Part shown: one piece after another, positions 35,501 through 50,500 of the stretch | Layout of the letters: every line of letters begins with the position of its first letter | Position numbering within the stretch: the first letter of the stretch is position 1 | Source of the DNA: Phoronis australis | Lineage: Eukaryota; Phoronida; Phoronidae | Assembly: GCA_002633005.1 (NCBI GenBank) | Contig: NMRA01000028.1 | Location: 1,334,753-1,398,752 of the forward strand | Direction: 5' to 3' | DNA: 64,000 nucleotides | Made by a program: the position numbers and the translations under genes | The notes under the pieces: model-generated | The model's database searches: none | Told to the model about the DNA's origin: nothing | Seen by the model: the letters and a program-made list of their open reading frames with translations, nothing else

Positions 35501-38500
35501 AAGTGTTTTTAAATCTACAACCACCAGCAGTGTAGTGATTGTTTTGGTAAAAATTCAAAGGAATGATCACACAATCCTTCATGAAATATTTACAGCATAA
35601 TGATATGCAAAAACAGCTTGAACAATAACAAGCATCCAAAAAAGGAAGAAAACACACTTGTTAGCTTGTACAAAAACTGTTTATATCTCAACTGTCAACA
35701 AGTTCTCAAGGAAACTAGGAGCTAACAAACACTTGTATTTACTTGTGATCTCCTTCACACAGAGAGAGAGAGAGGTTATGAACTCAAGGTGCTTAGACTT
35801 GTCACAGAAGGTCTTTGACACACTATTGTTTTCCTATCCATTGAGGCACATGAGGGGGCACAAGGCTCCAGTCAGATGTCAGGTCAGACATAAACTGGCA
35901 TTATAAATGGAGAAGGGATGTGAGGAATATCACAGACTCATCTACTTCAGACTAGATTGTTTCCACTAGCTATTGATTTTTCATAAGGATGGCTAGGACA
36001 GGATGATATCAAAATAAACACCCTTCAACATACCTCCACGCCACCAAAAATTACATCCTTTCGCCAATGAAAATTACAGCCTTTCATAGTTGAAACCAAA
36101 AGAATGAAATTAAAATCCATGTACATGCTACTTCTGAGTCATCTATTCCTGATGACATAGATATTCAAAAGTCACCAATTACAACTCACTTCTTACCTAC
36201 TTTTGGCCAAATCAGGCTAATAACAAAGACATGTCTTGGAGTGCCATTTCACTCAGCATGAGTATAAAGTCTGAGTGCATTGGTAAAATTTTTGTTGCAA
36301 AGTCACAGTCCAATATCCATTCGATTCTTAATATGCAAATAACATTGAACAAGTGAATCTTGCCACTGGTACCAAAACACATTTCATTCTCAAGCATGTT
36401 ACAATTTAAATTATGAAGTACCTCCTGGACAAGTGGTCATATCTGCAAAGGTTTTAACTCAGTAAAAGTATACATTTAAAGAAACTAAAAGGCCTGTGCA
36501 ATTTTATTTTTGACTTTTTACCAATCTATTATTGATTGGGTGACCATGTTTTCTTGTGAAATTGAGCAAAAAAGGAAAGATGTGTTGATCGGAAAATGAT
36601 GGAAGCAATGACATGGCAACATAAATGTTCAAGATCAAATCTCAAAAGCACTTTACAGTTCTCAACATTATAAGTTCGTTTTCATTGCAACTTTTGAGTT
36701 TTTGTCAAAGTCATTAAAAGTCATATTTTTGTTAGCCCCTCATACCGAAGTAAACATTTTAAAAACAATTCCCAGCAGCTTGAAAAATAGGACACAGAGC
36801 ACCTGTTTCATATGAATCCAACTGGCTAGTTCTGATACGATGTTGTGAAGATATTGGCGAATTTTGGACGTTTTGTAGGATCCTACATAACCCCAGGTTG
36901 CAATGGTAGCAGCATGCCACACAAGCTTGGTGGAAGGTCCCTTGTTCAGGATGTTCACTTTCTCTCATGTGAGCACAAGGTTAATAAGGGTATACTGTGC
37001 GGGAACTTGAACCCAATCAAGCAGTGAAGGGAAAATGTGCAGAACAAGCAAGCCCAATGAAAGCCTTCTGAGGACATTCGCGAAACCTGAGGAAAAAAGA
37101 TTTGGAAAAATTTCATTTCACAAAGTAATAGATGCAGCTCAGACAAGGTGTGGAAGGACATTATAGCCACAGAGCTGAGAGTCATGGGAACCTGGCTTAG
37201 ACAAGGTGTTATGGTGGGTTAATTTAAATTACATGCTTTCAACCATGACCAGATTTTATTCTGGTTCACCACATGCAATCTCTGAGTGTATTCTTAATGC
37301 AGTATGGTTTCAAATAATTCCTGAAGCACACCATTACCAATAGAAGGTGAAATCTCACCAATCCAGGATACAATTATTATGGTCAAGGTGATTTTTTTTT
37401 CATTTACAATATTAAATCATCTCTAAACCCACCAGCGTCACAAAAATTTCGCTTTAAACCAATTCCCATGGTGAAATTAGCACTAAGAAAGAACTCCCAT
37501 TTATTCCACTAATGCTTGAGATCAGGCAACAGAACCTCGTTAGGCTACACAGTTGAATAACACTAGAACCCGTTAGGCCATACAGTTGAATAACACTAGA
37601 ACCTCGTCAGGCTAAAACAGTTGAATAACACTAGAACCTCGTTAGGCTATACAGTTGAATAACACTAGAACCTCGTTAGGCTACACAGTTGAATAACACT
37701 AGAACCTCGTCAGGCTATACAGTTGAATAAAACTAGAATCTCGTTAGAAAACATATCCTGCGAGATTCCGAGAGATATCGCCGTGTACTTTTTCAAAGAT
37801 CGTCTGCTTTTAGCTAAATTTTTCTAAGCACACGACAGCTACTGAACTCTAGCCAGTTCTACAAGTTGGCTTGTCATGGCATGTCGTGCGGTCTAAGCCC
37901 AGATTGGCCGACCTTCATCTAAAGCTGAGATCAAGTTGAGATCAGTTCTATAGTGGTATGTGGGTAAAATCAAAATTTAGTTTTGCTGACCAAACATGAG
38001 TTTTATAACTCCTAAGCTCTGAGTTGCAGCTGGCAAATAATCACCTTTAATGTCATTTTTATGAAAAATTCTCAAGTAGAAAAGAAGCCAACGATGACAA
38101 CAAATGAATGCGCCGAAACACTTCAATCTTTGCACTGGTCAATTTAACGTTTTCAAACTGACAAAAGAGGAGATTGGTAACAGCTCTTTCTCATTTGCCA
38201 CACTTGGTGTGGTCCCCTGACTTTCTAATTAGATAAAGCATACTCATGTCAGTGACCACATGTATATGATGTAAGGTGTTGTGTGAAACAACAACAGGGC
38301 ACTGTAGTGAACTCCAGGTATTTGTAATAGCAGGCATGAGGTAAGATTCACACGTAACCATGGACACATACATGTAACCATGGACACACACATGTAACCA
38401 TGGACACACATATTGCATTGCTATCCTTCCTGAACTGCACCATTTATATCATTCTTGTCAATACAAACTGTTTAATATGGTATCAAAGAAAGAGAAAATG

Positions 38501-41500
38501 CCCAACGCTTGCTCTAATTCACGTGTTCTGTATAATGAATTTTTGCATTTGATCAGGAGTTTCCTTATACCCCAACAGTAAAAAAGATTTGAAAATCAAG
38601 CACAGATTTTAATCTAGCTGAAAACAAATGTTTTGACAACATGAAATAATTTCATACAGAACTAGTAAGATAATTCAATCACATAACAGACATTAAATAT
38701 CGTAGAGTATCTTCAAATTAGAACACAATATAGCAGAACAGTAAAATTTCGTTTTATCAAACATTTCAGTATGGCTGTCATCAACAAACGTACAATGAAA
38801 TTTTGAACATTTTTGGCAATACAGTGACCATTTGAAAAATGAAATAAAGGAAATACTGGCTATTATTTTTGTTCGAATTAGAGAAATCAAAAATTCAGGA
38901 TGACATTTGGATTTTAGTATTAAATCAAACACAAATCGTTTTCATTTAAAACAAAACAAAGACAGATAGGAAAGATTGAATAATTTTTACCACAATTAAC
39001 TCACATCACAAAGACAATCTAGGAGATGAACAGACTTGTATTGTCCCATCTTTAAAATCTTTAGGCATCTGCTCAAGTATCTGTCTTCTTTCATGACCAC
39101 AACTTGACTGTGGCCAATTCTTATGTTCAATGTGGTTGAAACAAAGACCTTTCTGAGTCACTGCTTAAAACAAACTGATGTAAGAAACCCATGCCATGTT
39201 GGTATATAAAGAGGCAGAAACTAATTGGTCAACAGTGCTGACAATCATGTCAAACAGCTCTTGTTGATGGCCAAACCGCAGGAATCCAACATGCAACAGA
39301 CGACCAATGGCAACACAGGTGAAGAGACATCTGGTGGTAATATGCGTGCTACACCATACTACTGATTTGCAAGAGTCAAGTCATCTGAAGTCAGTGTCAC
39401 CATTCCACACAAAACAACTAATACAGACATATTTTTAAAAAATTGTCTGAGATTCAAATTTTATGCAAGTGTGTCTTTTTAAAAGCTTTGTTGCCAAATA
39501 CATGTTTTTTACTTCAAAACATGAAATTAAAAATTCCTCAAAGAAACGTTTCATCAGTGACCCTGGCCAAGCTCTGCTGAGTACTTAAAATCCCTCTTCA
39601 ATAAATAAATTTCTTTCACTTCGAACATAAAACACTTTTCAAAAAAAATTGTGATTGAAAGTTAGAACTAAAAAATAAATTTCTATTCCCTAAACTTGGG
39701 TTCAAAGTTCACTGCAGGTATAACTGTTCCTCTCATAGTATGCCACTGCACAAGGCTTTTACAGTCATTTATAAGAAGGATAGACAGTGTCTTGTTTATT
39801 TCTGGCAGGAGGGATGAGGTTTAACATAGGAAATGTGTCACAGATGACTTGATCAGAAGAGGACCAGTGAATCATTGAAATTGGACACCTGAAAGTGTAC
39901 CACAGAAATGAATAACTAAAATGTACTCTAGCAATCCAAGTATTCATTGAATTATCAATCATATATGAAATCTACATATCAAACAATAATGTAGATAATA
40001 ATGAAGACTTTTCATGAGTGTGTTAGACAGACAACAGTGACAATGGTGCCTTACCAAGACACAGAAAAATTTATACCTTCAAAAGAGTTTGGGACCATGA
40101 TGTCAGAACAAAAACAATATGAGGACAACACAACACAACAAGATATTTCAGTTTAACGATGCCGGAAATTATGAGACACCGTTCTAATAGGAAAATGACA
40201 TACATACTTAAACTCACCTACGTATACCTCGTCAGCCCGCAGGCAATGTCACCTTTCCTTCAAGAGGAAGGGAGGGCGTCCCCATCTCCCTGATTACATC
40301 TACATGAGGATACATGTTCATGCTTGTAAAGCTGAAGTTATTAATCGGGCAAGTCGTTTCTTCTATCATGGACTCAAAGGTGACGAGTCAAGTGGGGACA
40401 CAGAACAAATGAGAAATGAAATTTTATTATTTTGATTCTTCATAAAATAAATGCCTCATAAGTTTCTTAAACCAAGCAATTCCTTCATTGTTTCAAGTTC
40501 ACCACAGCTATCAACAGACAATACTGCGAGAAATTGTAGGAAATCACAAGAGTGCTAAGAACCTTTATAATAGAAAAAGGGTTAATTTTGGCAATTATCT
40601 TTGTCAGATATAGGTAGGATATTATCATACCATAAAAAATGCACTCAATCATAGTTTCCACTTTACCACACCCACATAAACAGCACACCTGAACAGATCA
40701 GTGCACATTACCTGGAATGTTAACTTTTCATAGAAAGTTACCACAGCCAAGGGATAGCAGCGTTCCTGACATATCCAAGAGTTTACACACAAAGCAAAAG
40801 TGGGTGCATAGCAACTCAGGATAACCTAATCAGTGGCCAAATGGTCTGGAATGATGTGTTCTTGATGTATGGCCTATGGCACTAATATAGACGTCTGGAG
40901 TTGTCAATTTGTTATGGAGGGCGTATATGTCTTCACCCATTAATACCCAACTCTTGCTTGTTTAGGAGTACTGCTCAATGAGAAAGCTTAACTTTAGGAC
41001 TTTTGAGTTTAAAATAGCCTCTGCAACTCCTCTAACAACAGGTGGATTAATGTTGCACAACTCTGCAGCAGTGGGAACTGGGAAACCTTGACTGGAGAGT
41101 AATATCCAACTATGCCATCTGGTGTTTAAACCAGAAAGCAAACGGTTACTACGATGATGCTAGCTAGAAGTAAATACGGTCGCGAAGAAGGAGTTCCAAA
41201 TCTAGTAGACCAGAATTTTCCTAACCATAATGGGAAAGTGACAGTAGAACTATGGTGGCCCTGTTGACAAAAGTGGCACCAGGACTCTCTCCTCTCACTG
41301 TCACTGTGTTATCACACGGATTAGTTATACGGTGAAAATTGATCACTACAATATTTTCTCAAGTTGGCTCAAACAGTCATATCAACTTCACTTAGAGAGA
41401 GGGAGGGAGGGAGGGAGGGAGNGAGAGATTTCTACCAGTAGGAATACCCAAAATATACTACAGTTACCTGTAAATCTTACCGATTTAGGACACAGTATGG

Positions 41501-44500
41501 CAGACAAATGATATTTTACTTTTTACATTTTTTCATAAAATGTAGGAACAATCAAATATCAAATGTTTTATAATATTTAAGTTCTATACCATATGTACCA
41601 TCAGTCAGTGTTTTCAGAAGTTGTGGATAACAGATGGATGTCATGCGCCCGCATTTTGAAAACCAGTTTTCTCCACTGAATAACGGGCATCACACTGATT
41701 CTCAAAATACCTGCAGGTCAAATCCGACTATTGCTAAATAGTGGGCCTTCAAAAACTGAAAATTTTCAAAACAAATTTTCAAACATCCAGGAGAAATAAC
41801 TCGGACCTAATGGCGCATTCTGTCTTTTATATATTTACATGTACTTTAACACAAGACTATGGCATGGACAGTCTTCATTGTCAAACAGGTCTGAGTCTTG
41901 TGAATCACAGCCAAGGAATTCCTGCCATACAGTCACAGCACATATGTAAGTGTGTCAAGCAGAGAAGGAATGTCAACAATCATGAACTATACCCATGTAA
42001 TGGTCTGATGATATGGTATGAAAGAGTACTCTCAGCTGCCCTGGCCCTAGCATAGAGTATTTGCCAAAAAAACAAAAGCTTGGTAAAATGTTTATGAACA
42101 AGGCATAGCAAAGTGCTTCAGAGGTCTAAAAGAGTGGGTGAAATGTCCACACGGAAATGAACTGGATGTACAAGACTAGATAACTTCATAATAACGAGAT
42201 ATCAATGACAATTTGTTCCTTTACTAACATATACAGAACTCGTCTCAATCTCATGTCAATATTTAAATATTTGAACCACACCCAACTTGGGAGCCGATAC
42301 ACCACGATCACCAGTGCTCAACATGTGGCCACCAGGATCGCTACTCACATACCCAGTGCAATCTGGTCAGCAAAATGGAAAAGCCAACAATTCTTTGATG
42401 AATGAAAGAATGTTCCGGAAGAAATCTTATGATTGCGAATTATTTGTTGAATTAGAAGGATTTAAAGACTTGGTCAGTCTCCAGTGCAAAGGTGCCTATC
42501 TATGCTTTAAAGATACTTATAGCAGCATGACTTTAAATGGTTTAGAGAGAGCGAAGCATAATTTGGCGAAAAGCTTCCAGCATACAGGAGGCCTATGACA
42601 GCAGCTCCACTGTTCCAGTTCAAACAGCAAGTACTATCTACAAGAATACCAGAGTAAAAGAAACAGACTACAGATTTCTCAAACTGTTGGTTACCAGTAC
42701 AATGTTTCATGAAAGTGTCCCCCAAATATCCAATGTTTCAATAGCAACCAATCAGTTGGTATTGAGAGGCTGACTACAAGAGTAAAACAATCCTACCATC
42801 AAACTATGTACTATCATTCACAGGATTGACAGATTTCAGAACACAGGAGGGTACCACACATTCATTCAGCTATCATATTTCAGTGACCAGAAAGATAACC
42901 AAGTCAAAGGTCCACCCTCAGCAACCCCATTGAACCATACACTCACACTCTTACCTGTTTAAATATTTCTTCAAATTGCCTCAGTTCAAGGCTCTGGTGA
43001 AGTTTCTGTTCATATTTTGCCCAGATTTCACTGAATCCCCGCTCTGTTTCACCCAGCTGTTCCAGTAGCCTAGAATGACAGATTCAGAGATAAAGACCAG
43101 TCCACTGTGAGGGGGAGACAGTAGTGGAACAGGAGGCTTGACCGCAAGATAGGAAGATTAGGGTCTTACTTATGTGTAAATAAACAACTGTCCCAGTGAA
43201 TAACCAACAGTGGGAGAACACTTTATAAAACAGGAGCTCATGAGAACATTGCTAATTTCACAGTTCAGCAAATAGCAAATTATGGCCTTATAAATTCCAG
43301 TAGGAGTATTTTCATTACATCCCTGTGTAATACCACATGAGTGCCAAAATGATGACACTTTCACTGGATAAAATGCGAGTGAAAACTCTATGGTAAAATC
43401 TCACCACTTTCAGACAAGAACAATAACCAATATTGCCCAGTTCTCATGTTTCAATGTCTCCTTACATTGTTGTGAGTGACCAGAGGTTTCCAAAATTTTG
43501 TGTGATGGTAGACTCTATCATACCATTACTTTGGTGCTAAATATTTTATAGGAAGAAAAAAATGAGAAAATAAAAATTCAGTTGTTAGCCATAGTATGTC
43601 ACCAGAATGACAAGCTGTCCGCGAAGGAGTCATTTTAGCCTCCAGTTAGTTGGTTTCCTCACCTCCTAAATTGCCTTTTTAAGCTAAAGCTGTTGTCAAT
43701 ACACATTCACTCATTAAAAGCCTCATAGCACTGCCCCTGAAGTAAGGGATACAATAGTGCTAGGGAACAGGTCAGTAGATTTGGGATAACTCAAACCACC
43801 AGTAAATGGAACACCTGTTATCGTTCTCATTGCGGGTGTTTTTCTACTAGTGAAAGGGCTAGTGAAAACTGCGAGCACTTTACCACCCAGTTTGTTACAA
43901 ACAGTTATGTACCTAAATTACATAATAGCTAGTATTATGTCAGCATTTTTGCCACTGTTTTAACTTGTTATATCCTGCATGCTGGTGTAAAATGAATATT
44001 TTGCTCACTCATCTATGAAATTCACAGTATATAAATTATCTACATGTGCACACCAATTCACTAACACAACAGCAAAAAATTCCAAGATTTTGTGGCCTTT
44101 CCATACCATGCAATAATTATTCCTGCACGGTTTATAAATCAAAACTACTACCATAATGCATCACTTGAGAGGTATTAGAGCAGCCATATTGCATGGATAT
44201 CACATCTCGTGATAGCTCTGCCAATCATCTTCTAAAGTGATGGCAAAAGCGATTCTTGTGCAAAACATCATCATTTTTAGGATGAAACTGACTGAGAAAC
44301 TAACTGATGCAGTAAATTGATCACGTTTGTGTTGATCATCAGGATTCATCAACAAATGATCAAAATTTTAAAATCAAACATGGATGATGCTGACACTAAA
44401 AAAGTTCATAAGATCTGTAGATACATTAACTACTAAAGTTCAGTGAACTTGAACCATGAATTTCAACCTTATAGTTCAACCTAGAGAGCTGGAAACAAAA

Positions 44501-47500
44501 CTGAGTACACTTGGAATATTTAATTCAAACTTCATATGGAGGTAACAGTGGAGCAATAGCCATTTTAGGACGCCCCACTCACACCTTGTCCAGTCTCACT
44601 TGTATGACTTCATCCCCAGTTTGTAAAGCTCAGGTGTTCTTAGCCAAAACTGAATGAAGACAAAATGAACAACTTCAATGAAATATGAACTGCCTTGAAC
44701 AGCCAGTCACACACAGATAAGTCATCAAAACAGTATCAGACAACATACCTAGTTACAGCTAATGATCTAACAATCTGTGCCACACTGACAATAAAACATC
44801 AACATTTGAATCTAGGATCAATATGTTTATTACTCCCAGATTTGAACCTACCATTTCTTATCACCATACAATAACCGTTTAATGAACCTCCATGTTCATA
44901 TTTACCTGCTGGTTTGACCTATTTAATAACTGACCTAGTTAAGGACAATAACATCCACAACCACCACTGCAGGAGTGGCCACTCAACACTGGACTCCAGA
45001 CAAACCCCAAATAGGATCCACTAACTTTCCAATTTGTTCCAGTTTGTAGCTAACATGACACTGAGTGCCAGTTAATATAATGATGTCAAAATTACAGCAA
45101 AAAAGAACAACGTCCTTGATGTTAAAACAGAACAGAAAACATATCTTCCCCTGAAGTATTTTGGAGAAGTTTACAGGCAAATTATTCAAAAAGTCAAAAA
45201 TTTATATGAATCAACAATAACTGCCAACATTCCCATAATTCCAGATTCTGTAAATTTAATTACTTTCAAAGCCTGAAGTCATGTCCACATTTTTAATGCT
45301 AGTTAACTGTAAAGGGAGATCAAAGTCAATTAACTATTGACTATACCAGATCCTCACTGGACAACAAGAGAAGCAATGGAATTAGAATGCTACATGACTT
45401 TCTAAGTGAGGGAAATACCTCTTAAATTCTCATCTTCCCTGTGATGATCTCCAGATTATTTGTAGAATTAATGAAATGTAAATAGCCAGTTGAGACTTAC
45501 TACCCTGGTCACACGAAATGGACTCACCTAACTAAACAGATCAAGAAGCGCAGCAGTGTCCTGACATTCTTGGCATACCAAATAGGGGGCAGCACTTGTT
45601 TTAGTCCATGCATTGCATTTGAAGTTTTGAGGCAAAAACATGCAGTTAAAGTTCTCCATAAAGCCCTGCTAATAAGTGCAGCCAAAATGGCATTGACAGT
45701 GAAGGGGTTCTCCTATGGATCTATGGCATGATATATTACATAACAACATCCTCTAATTGGAAAAGAAAATGTTAGGATACAATGAACAATTTAAGTTTGG
45801 GAGAACATAAACCAGAAAGGGCTAACATAGAATCCAAAGCTGTGTTCAGACCAACTAAACCTGGTTGTAACTCTTTCTGTAGTTGTAACTGTTAATGTAA
45901 TTGTTACTGTTCACGTCAACAGTTATAACTGATGGAACTGTAGTTAGTGGTTTTTGTCACTAGTTGTATTATCGCTTTCTTATTCACTTCAGTTAGTGCC
46001 TCAGTGCACCACTGTTTCTATCGAGATTTGATTGACAGCAGCACCACCTACTGAGATAAATTTTACAACTTTACAACTGACACATAGTTACAACAGCTGT
46101 AACATCTCCCTAAACCACGTTTCAAGAGAGTTATAACTGTATTACAGTTACAACATTTAAACTGTAAGTCAGATAAGTTATGAACCATTTTGGTAAGAAC
46201 AGGGTAAAGTTACCACAGTACGGCCACACATTTATGATAATTAAGGAAGGATGTAAGGTTATCAGCTGCATGCTTATTTTCCTCACCAAATAGTGTATCT
46301 GCAAAACTGTAGAATTTAACTCATCAAAAGTATGTATTTTCCCGCGAAAGTAGAAATTCAGTAGATTTTGATATTTGACTTTATATCAATCTGCCTGCCA
46401 TTATTAGGTCATGTGACCATGTCTTCTTGGGTAAAATTTAAGAAAATAGAAAGGTACATTCATAGCAAAACAATAGAAATCAATAACATGAGCAAATATT
46501 GTAGGATAATGTTCAAGATAGAATCTTAAAAAAAGGTGTTACACTTTTTTAAATTATTGTTATAATTTTGTTTTACGCAGCTTCAAAATTTCCAATAAAA
46601 ACTATTTGAGCCCTATTTTTGATAGCTTCTCATACAAAAGTGGAACATTTAAAAACAATTCCTACCACCTTTGCCGAGAACAGTGTAGAAAGCATAGTAC
46701 CTGAGAGTTTTATATCAATATAACCAGACATTTCTGAGATGTGATGGTCCCAAGCTGGCCTCAATTGGACTTTTTCCTACGGTCCTACATAACCTTAAAC
46801 AACTAAGACAGTTTGTAAAGATGACACTGTAGGGGACTACAGCTTTGCATCAATATAAACTCACTTAAATGAATACAGGAATGATTCAAAATAAATTCAA
46901 ACCAGAAGTCAGAGGAAAAATCAATAACATACCTGTCTATGGCAGTGATGTGGGTATCGGCGCTTATGCATGGTGCTGGATCCAGCCTCCTCTGGGGGCC
47001 CATGCAGGTTTTCAATGTGACCCCGTGTTCACGGCAGCTCTTCAAGTCTTCCATGATGACAACTTTCTCGGAGGCGTGATCTTGTATCTGAAACTCCGTT
47101 GACTCAACATCGTTGGGCATTTCTATCTCGTTGTGCTTCTGCAGAAGTTCAACACGTGACGTTGATAAGGAGCAGACGTTGGCTGCAAACTTTTCAACAG
47201 CCTGTAATAATAAATAATAATAGTTATACTCATATAGTCATTTATAAGGTACCAGATTTTGAGACTCAACCTGTCATTCAGAGGAGAAAACTGATTTTCA
47301 AAATACAGGACCCCTGTAGGTGATAATTATTGAAGTACCAGTAACAAAATAAGCGAAGAATTATTTGTACCAATGAAACGCGATCTTCATTCATTAAGTT
47401 AGGGCAACCCCATTTGCTTACCAGTGTCATCCTAAATGCTCTCAACTTGAACATTGATTATCTAGGCACTAATTTACTAATTACTCAGTAAGTGAATGAG

Positions 47501-50500
47501 AAAAAATATTAGCCTTCCTAGTATGAAGATTTGTCATCTACAGTTTACACCAAACGAAGCATGATCTCAGTGGGGTGCATGGTATATGCAAAACTAAAAT
47601 CCTTGTAACTTTGATAAAATATCACTTGGTTGTTAATGGCTCTGGTTTAAGGCTAAATCAATATAAGGAAACAAATAACAAGGGCTTTGCTTTTAGTGCA
47701 CGATTTCATAATTACAACACTATATATAGTCCAGATGTTTTGTTTCTTAACTCAAAACAGTCAGTGGGAAACCACAAAAGGTGAACACTGAAGAACCTTA
47801 AAACACTGAAATGACAGACACAAAATGAAATGGGGACTGCAAAACAAAAATGTCTGGACGTCTGTATACATAGTTTTCTATATAGGACATATTTCATTCA
47901 CTAATGCACGTGTTATTTGTTTTCTTGACTCCATTGTTGTGGCGTTTTCAGAACCAGCTTTTCTAGTAATAATCAACATATCTGTTGCATGATCTCGGCA
48001 TCTAGTCAATGGCAGTAAAGAGTGATATCTGGCGACTGGGTGTAAAAACTATAGGTCACCATTTGTAACATAATAAAAAACAATAATCCAGAGTATGCCA
48101 TAACCTGATTTCGCCATCTATTGACTGGTTTTCACACCACCTGTCTATTGAACTCTGGAAAACAGTTCAGCCTGATGAGTTAACAGCATCTGTCATGTGA
48201 TAAGCAGGGTTTATAGCCCACAGACACAAAGGACCTAGTTACTGTGAATCAAGCTTATCTATCAGGCCAATCTCCGTACAATAAAAATAGCATGATAAAA
48301 AGTCACTTGAAACATGTGTCCTCAGGCAAATTATGTTGACCACCTTATCAGAACGTTGTACATAGATGAAGGGCCCAGATACGTTTGATACAGTTTCCGT
48401 TCAAAGAGTAGAAGAAGTAAGTTACTCAGTCGGCACCTGGTCAACATAAATAAACATAATGAACCGTAAAAATAACAGAATGAATGTTCCCCTCCAATCA
48501 CTTACTTTTACGTCCACAGCTAAAAAATTAATTTGTAACTAGACAAACTGATAAAGTTTCATTGTGATAACGAAACCTTTTTGCAAACCAAACCAAGAAA
48601 AGTGGACACCAGAAGAATAGATATGATCTCACTTACTACCAGCCCATCTACAAGAAAAGTGATGATGGCATTGCCAACGATACAATAAAATGCGTGATTT
48701 CAACTGAAAACTAATTTGTTGATGACGCAATGAATGCGTGGGTGCTTAGTCTGAGCCACGTGCGCTCTAGAGACACTTAGTTCATGTTGGACAACATATA
48801 ATTACGGAGAGTTCAGAAAATCCCGGATTTCAAATTTCACTCTCGTGAAACTCCGCGGTTATAAGGGAAGGGTAAATAAAAAATATTACAAGAACGCTCA
48901 AACGATCAATAAAGGAGTCCATCTACAGACACTTACCAGGTTCCCTGTTACATAAAATAACTCGGAAATTAACAGTACAGAATTTCCTGGTGGATTTATA
49001 TTAATTCATTTTGCTGATGACAAGATGTCATTAAACAGATGATTGACAGTGTCCATCATTCTTTCATCAGCTGGTGTATAGAATGCTCTTCCAGTCAATG
49101 CTCCTAAGCGACTAATTGTACCAAGGCGAACTGTTTTTCTAAATCAGCATAAATGAATACCAATTGCAATTGCCACAAAACAAAGACTTGCATTTTTATG
49201 TATATGTCTAGTACACTGAAATGCTTTTATTGCAGTGTATATACTCCACCCTTCCGTGTTCATCTAATGCACCTTTCTGCTAACAACTGGTTAATTCCAT
49301 ATTATGTGTCATTGTATTGTATTGAATTGTATTGCATTATATTGTATTGTGGATTATTAGGTCTGCTTGAAATATAAAAGTATTTGAGTAGATGAGACAC
49401 ATGCAAATTTATAGTTCTCAGTTACAATAAAACAACATGTCGCTAAACATAACATAAATGAAAAATTTGTGGAGAAAATGTCCAAGTGAGATCACGAGAA
49501 CAAGCTGAAACATTATATTTACTAAATGCTCAACTTGGCCATTAACTGCAAACCCACTGAAAAATTCTCACCAATTTCAGACTATCTCTTTTGATTTCTG
49601 ATATTGTTGATAACCAAATTTCTCAAAATATTGTCCAATGGGAACTGAAGTGTAGAATTTAAAAATGACAAAAGTATTTCAGATAGGTGCTACTCAATAT
49701 GGAAAAAAGGAAAATAAAAGTTTACTTGTCTGCCATATTGTGCTCTCAGTCCAGTGATATTCTACCATTAACTCAGTACTCAATACTTACAGTGCTCTCA
49801 GTCCAGTGATATTCTACCATTAACTCAGTACTCAATACTTACAGCTCGGTGTTGTATCCACTCTCGATGGTCAAATACAATGGATCCATTAAAGTCTGAC
49901 GTCAGTTGATCAGCAGCAATTCTCTCATGAAGCTCACTAAGGGAATTTAGAAGCACCACCTAGAGAGCGAAATTCAAACAACTTCGTAATTGTAATTAAA
50001 CCAAATACTGAATAGAAATGTAATTTATTTGACTAGGAAACTGTTGACCCTAACTTGGCCTTGTTATTATTGCAAGTGATTTAGTAGAAATACAAAACTG
50101 TTTCAGATGACATCTAAGGGTGTAGTGCAGGAAGGACCCACGGGAACCCACCACCTCACTTCCTTGCACTGCCAAGGAACAGCTCCTCTGTAAACTATTT
50201 GCTATTGATACTCTAAACTTGAGACAATTCAACGTTATGTGTGTTGCTACAGTACTACGTGTTAGTATTTAAGTCTACAGTTCTTCTTTCTACTCTTTTA
50301 TACTGCCAAGACTCGAGTGTGCGTAGTATTGAGTATGACAAAATTAGGCTTAAAAACAACATTGCTGCATACAGGATGACCTAAGTCTCTAATAGACTTG
50401 ATATAGGTTGGTGCTTCAACCAGTGCTTCATGTTGAAAGTATACACGAACAATTTGAACTCATCTAATTTTTGACAACCATCTTGCATACCTCATTGTGT

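Larger units (their letters stand above)
31401..42954. other. intron between exons 8 and 9 (11.6 kb)
   Basis: The largest intron. It contains most of the 5' part of unit B, the inverted dispersed repeat, the 36.4-kb repeat, the minisatellites and the GGGA tract listed separately. I found no nested gene: open frames here are short and without recognisable domains. Confidence 0.6.

Noticed and set aside
37531-37747. Possible CRISPR-like array
   Set aside because: The units abut directly with no unique spacers, and this is animal DNA; it is a minisatellite.
41741-42055. 104-codon plus-strand open frame
   Set aside because: No similarity recognised and overlapping frames are equally long; likely chance.
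42287-42598. 103-codon plus-strand open frame near exon 8
   Set aside because: No recognisable domain, signal or splice-site support; composition matches intron.
45840-46205. hAT-like MITE with CTGTGTTCAGACC-type end
   Set aside because: The right-hand inverted repeat matches only weakly and no target duplication is visible, so I did not list it as an element.
46803-46932. Extension of the exon 7 open frame past the donor
   Set aside because: The frame stays open by chance beyond AG|gtatgt. Family alignment and the phase to exon 8 require the splice.
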